Assembly (NCBI GenBank): GCA_034770075.1
Contig: CM068382.1
Location: forward strand, 4,402,001-4,466,000
Reading direction: 5' to 3'
DNA length: 64,000 nucleotides
DNA from: Aralia elata
Lineage: Eukaryota; Streptophyta; Magnoliopsida; Apiales; Araliaceae
Below, piece after piece: positions 59,211 to 64,000 of the stretch; within the stretch, counting starts at the first letter, position 1; every line of letters starts with the position of its first letter. The translations under genes were made by a program, and so were the position numbers. The notes under the pieces are model-generated. The model did no database searches. It saw nothing but the letters and a program-made list of their open reading frames with translations, and was not told the origin of the DNA.

Positions 59211-59530
59211 GTTAGGCAAGTCGAGCTTTTAAAAGAGTTCCAATATTTTGTTCGAATTCGACTAATTAATAAATAAGTTGAGTCGAGAGTTAGATTAGAT
59301 TTAAATTAATTATTTTTTTAAATAATGTGTAAAAATAATTATTTTAATTAACTAAATATTAAATTGTCGAATTTAAGTGAGCTTAATACTAATTTAAATT
59401 GAATTTAAATGAGTCGAGCTCGAATCAAAAATAGTATAATTTGAGTTCAACTCGTTTAATTAAAATAATACGATATTGAGTTCAACTCGGAAAATTTTAT
59501 TCACGAACAACTCAGTTCATTTACCGTTCT
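59211..59530. mobile_element. Decayed hAT-like element
   Basis: Several 'gagtcga'/'tcgagct' words and a right end (inverted TAGAACGGTAAATGAACTGAG) recall the hAT-like elements at 30005 and 30931. The left end is truncated or unrecognisable and no target duplication is seen. It lies in the UTP14-PARP divergent spacer. Confidence 0.5.
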
Positions 59531-59936
59531 ATTGATAAATTTTTTTATTTGTGTTTATGAGTTTGAAAAAAAATAAAATTTTAAATAAATTTAAATTACC
59601 ACTTTACCCTCCTTAAATCTTACAAGAATCAACATAATATTTTTTATATTTCAAATTTTTTTTAAAAAAAATCGTATCAACTATCAAGTCGATATATGTA
59701 AGTGATATTTTAATTTCTTCCAATTCGAAATTCACAAAATTGTTAAAGTAAAAACTTTCCTTACTCCTTTTTACCAATACTTAGAAATTATAACGACAAT
59801 AATTAATTTTTGAAAAAAGTTTCATATTCCAAGGCTCCAAGGTTTTAGTATTTTTTGAATAAACACAAGACATGAAAATCTTAATAAAATGCATGCACAC
59901 ATGTGCATAAATATTATTACCGGGAAAAAAATATTA

Positions 59937-60194
59937 TTCCCTCCGTCCCAAATTAATTGTATTTCTAGGACTTTTTAAAGTCAAATTGACTATTTTTAAA
60001 ACTAATCTTTTTACTATTTTTGCTAACATATAGGTGAAGATATTATAACCAAAAGAAAGTATATACAATTTATTACTAATTTCAATTTTTATAATTTTAG
60101 AAATATATTTATATATGCTTAATTATTAATTTTAAAAATAGTCAATTTGACTTAAAAAAGTCCTAGAAAAGTAATTAATTTGGGACGGAGGGAG
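59937..60194. mobile_element. Stowaway-like MITE
   Basis: 258 bp with TA on both sides (59935-59936 and 60195-60196). The ends TTCCCTCCGTCCCAAATTAA and TTAATTTGGGACGGAGGGAG are near-perfect inverted repeats. Same family as 3037-3292, in opposite orientation. It sits about 350 bp upstream of the PARP TATA box. Confidence 0.92.
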
Positions 60195-60550
60195 TAGTAT
60201 TTTATTTTTAAATGGAAGGGAGGGAGTAATACGTGCGTGGGACTTGTTGGAGTTGGAGTAGTCTTTCGGTGGAAGTTTATTAAAAGTTGGATATGAATTT
60301 AATTTATGGTACTTTTTCAAACCTTTAAGTTGGCACTTGAACTTGTCAATGCTTGTTCCGGAAGCTATACAACAACTACTACTACTACTTACTATATATA
60401 TATATATTCCCAGCATCATATCATATATCTTCAGTTCTTCACCATTATAGAATATTCCTTTTTTCCTATAGTCCTTAATTCTTCTCTATGTTCTGGTCTT
60501 AACAATTCTCAGTTATAACTCTCTCTTAATTCTCTATTTCAATCAATAAT

Positions 60551-60676
60551 CTCTATATAAACTCTACTATATCAAATAGGATACAAGCAAGACCCATACT
60601 GGTAAAAGTCAAGTCTCTCTCCTCTTTCATATTTTGACTTAAATATTGCAGGTCCGGAGACTTGAATCAGGTAGAA
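60551..60676 (+). promoter_or_regulatory. PARP core promoter and leader
   Basis: A TATA box (TATATAAA, 60554-60561) lies about 115 bp upstream of the first in-frame ATG. A possible leader intron (60602-60651, GTAAAAG...TTGCAG) would be only about 50 bp, short for plants, so it is uncertain. The TATA position leaves no room for a further upstream coding exon within a normal leader. Confidence 0.6.
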
Positions 60677-61579
60677 ATGAGCAAAGATTCAAAAACTAGC
60701 AAGAAAAGATTGAGGGGAGATGATTCTGAAATTGGGGATTCGAATAAAATCAAGGCTACTGACAAGTTCAGAAGCATGACTGTTAAACAATTACGCCAAG
60801 AAGCCACTCTTTTAGGGATTTCTACAAGCGGGTCCAAGAAGGAGCTTATTGATCGGCTTTGTACTACTGATCCTGTGAGCAAGTCTAAAGACATTGTTAT
60901 AGATGGTAATAGTTAATTAAGCTTCAACTCACTTTAATATATGAATGCATATCACTATTATGTATTGCCTGAATTATTTGTCATCGACTGTTGATTTGCA
61001 TCAGTTCTAATGTCTGTTACCACAAATGGTATTACCATTGGCTTTTGACTTCGGTCATATTAATTTTGTGACCAAAGCTATGAGCATAGGGCGTAGTACA
61101 ATTTTTAATTTTAAAATTAAACATTAAAAATCACCGATGAAAACCTTAAAACAAGTAAAATGAGTAGGAGTATGTCTTTACATTTTTTTCCTTTGCTTTT
61201 CCGGATTACTAATGGTTTTGGTGGATGTTAGGGAATGAAGAAAAAGATGTGAATGAAAGCAAGGAGGAGAAGCTGGTAACAGCTATCAAAAAAGGTGCAG
61301 CATTATTGGATCAATGGCTCCCGGATGAGATTAAGTCTCAGTACCATGTACTGCAACGAGTAAGGGGTTTTTTATCTTCGCTTTGTTGATTGATATGAAG
61401 ACTGCTAGGCATGCTATTTTCTCAGTCTATTTTTGTTTCTGTGTATGTAGGGGGATGAAATTTATGATGCCATGTTGAACCAGACGAATGTCGGGGATAA
61501 CAATAACAAGTTCTATGTTATTCAAGTTCTAGGTTACTTCTCTATTCCCTTAGAAATAACAACTTCTATTTCTCTTCAA

Positions 61580-61616
<37 letters not shown>

Positions 61617-64000
61617 CATTAATGAGAAGTAATGGAAAAATTAAAAAGAAAATATCTGTGCCTCGATGCAATGAATTAGTGGAACATGCTAAGTGAAACA
61701 TACTGGAACATCACTGGACGTGGAATGAGCAAAGATGATGGGCGTATATTTGGCATTTTCACTCTACTTTAAGAGCATGGAGCGTTGGTCATTTCTGCAT
61801 TGCTAATTGGAATCCCATACCCAAGTCTTTATTTGCTTTGTTACAAAACAGTCATGAACATACATGCTCATGTCTATCAGATTCCACTAGTATTTTTTGT
61901 TTTTTTTTACTCTTAGTTTCTATCTTCCCAATCCAATTGCAGAATCTGGTGATGGTGGCAAATTAATGGTTTACAGTAGATGGGGAAGAGTTGGTGTAAA
62001 GGGTCAAGATAAGTTAAATGGCCCCTACAAATCACCAGAGAGTGCCATCCAGGAGTTTGAACAAAAATTCTATGCCAAGACTAAGAATCAGTGGTCCAAC
62101 CGGAAAGAGTTTGTTTGTCACCCAAAGAGCTATGCATGGTTGGAAATGGATTACACCGAAACAGAGAAAAAGTTAGATGTGAGTTTTCTTTCTCCTCTTA
62201 CACTAATACTTGTGTAGTAGCTTTATGCTTGAGGTACCTGCATTTTTGCACGTTTTCGAGAAAGTGACATTCGAAATAAAATTTATGAGAAAAAATATAA
62301 AAGGGGACACTGATGTTACAAGGGTAACATTTCAAGTTCTTTTCCTCAAGTTAAGTTTTATTTTCAATTGCCTTAACGAAGTTGGTGGTCCCATGTGCCA
62401 AAAATTCGAGTGTCTAACCTTTGTTGGTTTGATGATCTTCCACGTTAACATTTTGAACTTCGAATGTCATATTGTCCACTACTTCTGAAGTCCTAACAAC
62501 CATTATCAGGTCCAAGTGAACTCTAACTCTACAATCGAAATTCAACCTCGAGAAACAAAGCTGGAAGCCCGTGTAGCAAAGTTTATCGATCTTATTTGCA
62601 ATGTTAGCATGATGAAGCAACAAATGATGGAAATAGGTTTGTTTATTACACTATTACTTGTAATCATGATAGTAGGACGCAAGTATGATATTTTTTTTTT
62701 CAATCATATTGTTGTCAATATATTTTGTATATTATATTGTAGGATATAATGCTGAAAAGCTGCCACTTGGTAAGCTAAGCAAGTCAACAGTTTTAAAGGT
62801 TAGTCTTTCTGTTCTGCTCGTGTTTTCTTACAATTCACTAATATCATTTCTAATTTTGTTATTATGTGAAAGTGAAACTGAAATATAGAGGGTGTGATTT
62901 TTATATTTTAATCAAATCAGAAGTTAGTTACAAGCCCAGTATACTTGAAATATATCAAGGTACAAAGAACTTGGGCCAGGCTCAAAATCAAGTGATGCTT
63001 ATCATGACTACTTATTGTTCCAAAAGCTTAAGTCGTGGTGGAATGACACAGTAAAGATTAAACTTTTTGCACCTTCTCATACATGCAATCCCATTCTGGA
63101 AACTAGACAGACATAACAGAGTGTGCGGGTTGAATGGATTTTGGTGAATTTAACTTAATACATCCCAAATAGAAAGCTCTCTTATAATGCTAGACCACCA
63201 GTTGCTCCAAGAGCTCAAACTATTTGTGAATGGGGCGCAATGTATATATCAAGCCTTCTTGGGAGTGGAGTGTCATTTTGAGCATCTACTTTAGGTGATT
63301 GCCAATGGCATGACTGATCAATGTAACTAGGGTTATGTGCTGATTTCAGCTTTTACTCTGGCTTCAGAGACAACATGATTATAGAAGTGAGTGGAAGTAG
63401 AGCCCACTAAAGGCAGTTGATTTGCAAATTTTTTGTGTAAATTTATTATATCCTTAGCTGCTAAGTTTTTTCTCTGGAAGTAGAGTCCACTGACAGCAGT
63501 TGATTTGCAAGTTTTTTTGTGTAAATTTATTGTATTCTTAGTTGCTAAGTTCTTTCTTTCTCTCTCTCTCTCTCTAATTGAATCTTTAGGTGTTTGGCTT
63601 CAGAGATAATATGATTACATGGTTATGTGTTCTTTGTTTATCAACTCTTTCATTTAAAGCATTCTTGTTATTTGATTTGAACATGTATAGGGCTACGAGG
63701 TGTTGAAGAGGATTGCTGATGTGATTGGCCAATCAGATAGGAAAAAGCTTGAGCAGCTAAGTGGGTGAGAATTTGGAAATCTGCTCTCTCTAATTCTTAG
63801 AGTTACTTTTCACATTATTAACTACAAGGTTCTCACAGTATATCAAAAAATATATGTTCTACTTTTCTTCCATAATCATACTTACGTTGCAGTTTCAAGT
63901 AGTTGCTGCTATGGAATATTTTCACAACCTATGACCAATATGTGACAATATCTCATATGACTTTTGTTTGCAGAGAATTTTATACAATTATTCCTCATGA
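60677..64000 (+). CDS. PARP2: PARP2-type poly(ADP-ribose) polymerase, 5' part
   Basis: DNA-break-activated nuclear enzyme that transfers ADP-ribose from NAD to proteins. Coding exons: 60677-60905, 61232-61359, 61451-61532, 61943-62178, 62510-62636, 62743-62798, 63691-63764 and 63974 to beyond the window edge, 319 residues visible. A SAP DNA-binding motif lies at about 33-62 (MTVKQLRQEATLLGISTSGS), followed by the WGR domain (GDEIYDAMLNQTN through SRWGRVGVKG to AWLEMDY) and the start of the helical regulatory domain (VAKFIDLICNVSMM). The catalytic domain lies outside the window. Arabidopsis PARP2 has two SAP motifs. Only the second has a counterpart here. The start is the first ATG after the leader. 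A frame extending 5 codons upstream has no ATG. Confidence 0.93.
61582..61613. repeat. (AT)n microsatellite in PARP intron 3
   Basis: A perfect dinucleotide run of about 16 units just downstream of the exon ending at 61532. Confidence 0.85.
63393..63558 (+). repeat. 83-bp tandem duplication in PARP intron 6
   Basis: Two adjacent copies starting GGAAGTAGAG(C/T)CCACT at 63393 and 63476, sharing 'cagttgatttgcaa' and 'ttgtgtaaatttatt'. They are flanked by a longer-range repeat, since 'ggcttcagaga(c/t)aa(c/t)atgatta' occurs at about 63361 and 63597. Local duplication has expanded this intron. Confidence 0.85.

Overview
This is a nuclear, AT-rich plant window, most likely from a eudicot. Nine protein-coding genes carry plant-type paralogues (Golgi-type UDP-glucuronate decarboxylase, PHR2, OEP16-4-like, GCP4, SAP-WGR PARP), have many short GT-AG introns, and are separated by AT-rich spacers full of small transposons (Stowaway-like, hAT-like and MULE-like MITEs, a SINE). 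The species cannot be named from the sequence alone. No rRNA, tRNA, CRISPR array, bacterial-type operon or long retroelement ORF was seen.

Layout. 1-5.1 kb: spacer with one orphan exon-like frame, an ACGT-motif cluster and an old tandem duplication of more than 1 kb split by a Stowaway MITE. 5.3-10.2 kb (+): UXS, UDP-glucuronate decarboxylase, 7 coding exons, whose first intron is a U12-type AT-AC intron. 14.8-17.3 kb (-): SmD2 spliceosomal core protein. 18.8-24.3 kb (-): MAGL/lysophospholipase-like alpha/beta hydrolase, 8 exons, introns loaded with MITEs. 27.3-29.8 kb (-): OEP16-4-like Tim17/22/23-family protein. 32.2-33.3 kb (+): ribosomal protein eL22. 33.8-35.3 kb: 1.45-kb long-TIR element. 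36.8-40.6 kb (-): PHR2 photolyase/cryptochrome-like protein with a SINE in intron 1. 41.8-53.3 kb (-): gamma-tubulin complex component 4, 16 exons. 54.7-59.0 kb (-): UTP14 small-subunit processome protein, 11 exons. 60.7-64.0 kb (+): N-terminal two thirds or so of a PARP2-type poly(ADP-ribose) polymerase, cut by the window edge.

The genes are housekeeping genes and form no single pathway. Several touch ribosome biogenesis and RNA processing (SmD2, eL22, UTP14), and two of those have plant telo-box or site II motifs near their starts (SmD2, eL22), while UTP14 has a telomere-like repeat inside its first coding exon. From memory, the run UXS - SmD2 - MAGL-like - OEP16-4 (and PHR2) matches neighbouring loci on Arabidopsis chromosomes 3 and 2, so this looks like an ancestral conserved block. 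All gene models were built by hand from reading-frame continuity, splice dinucleotides and remembered family sequences. Exon phases add up exactly in every model.
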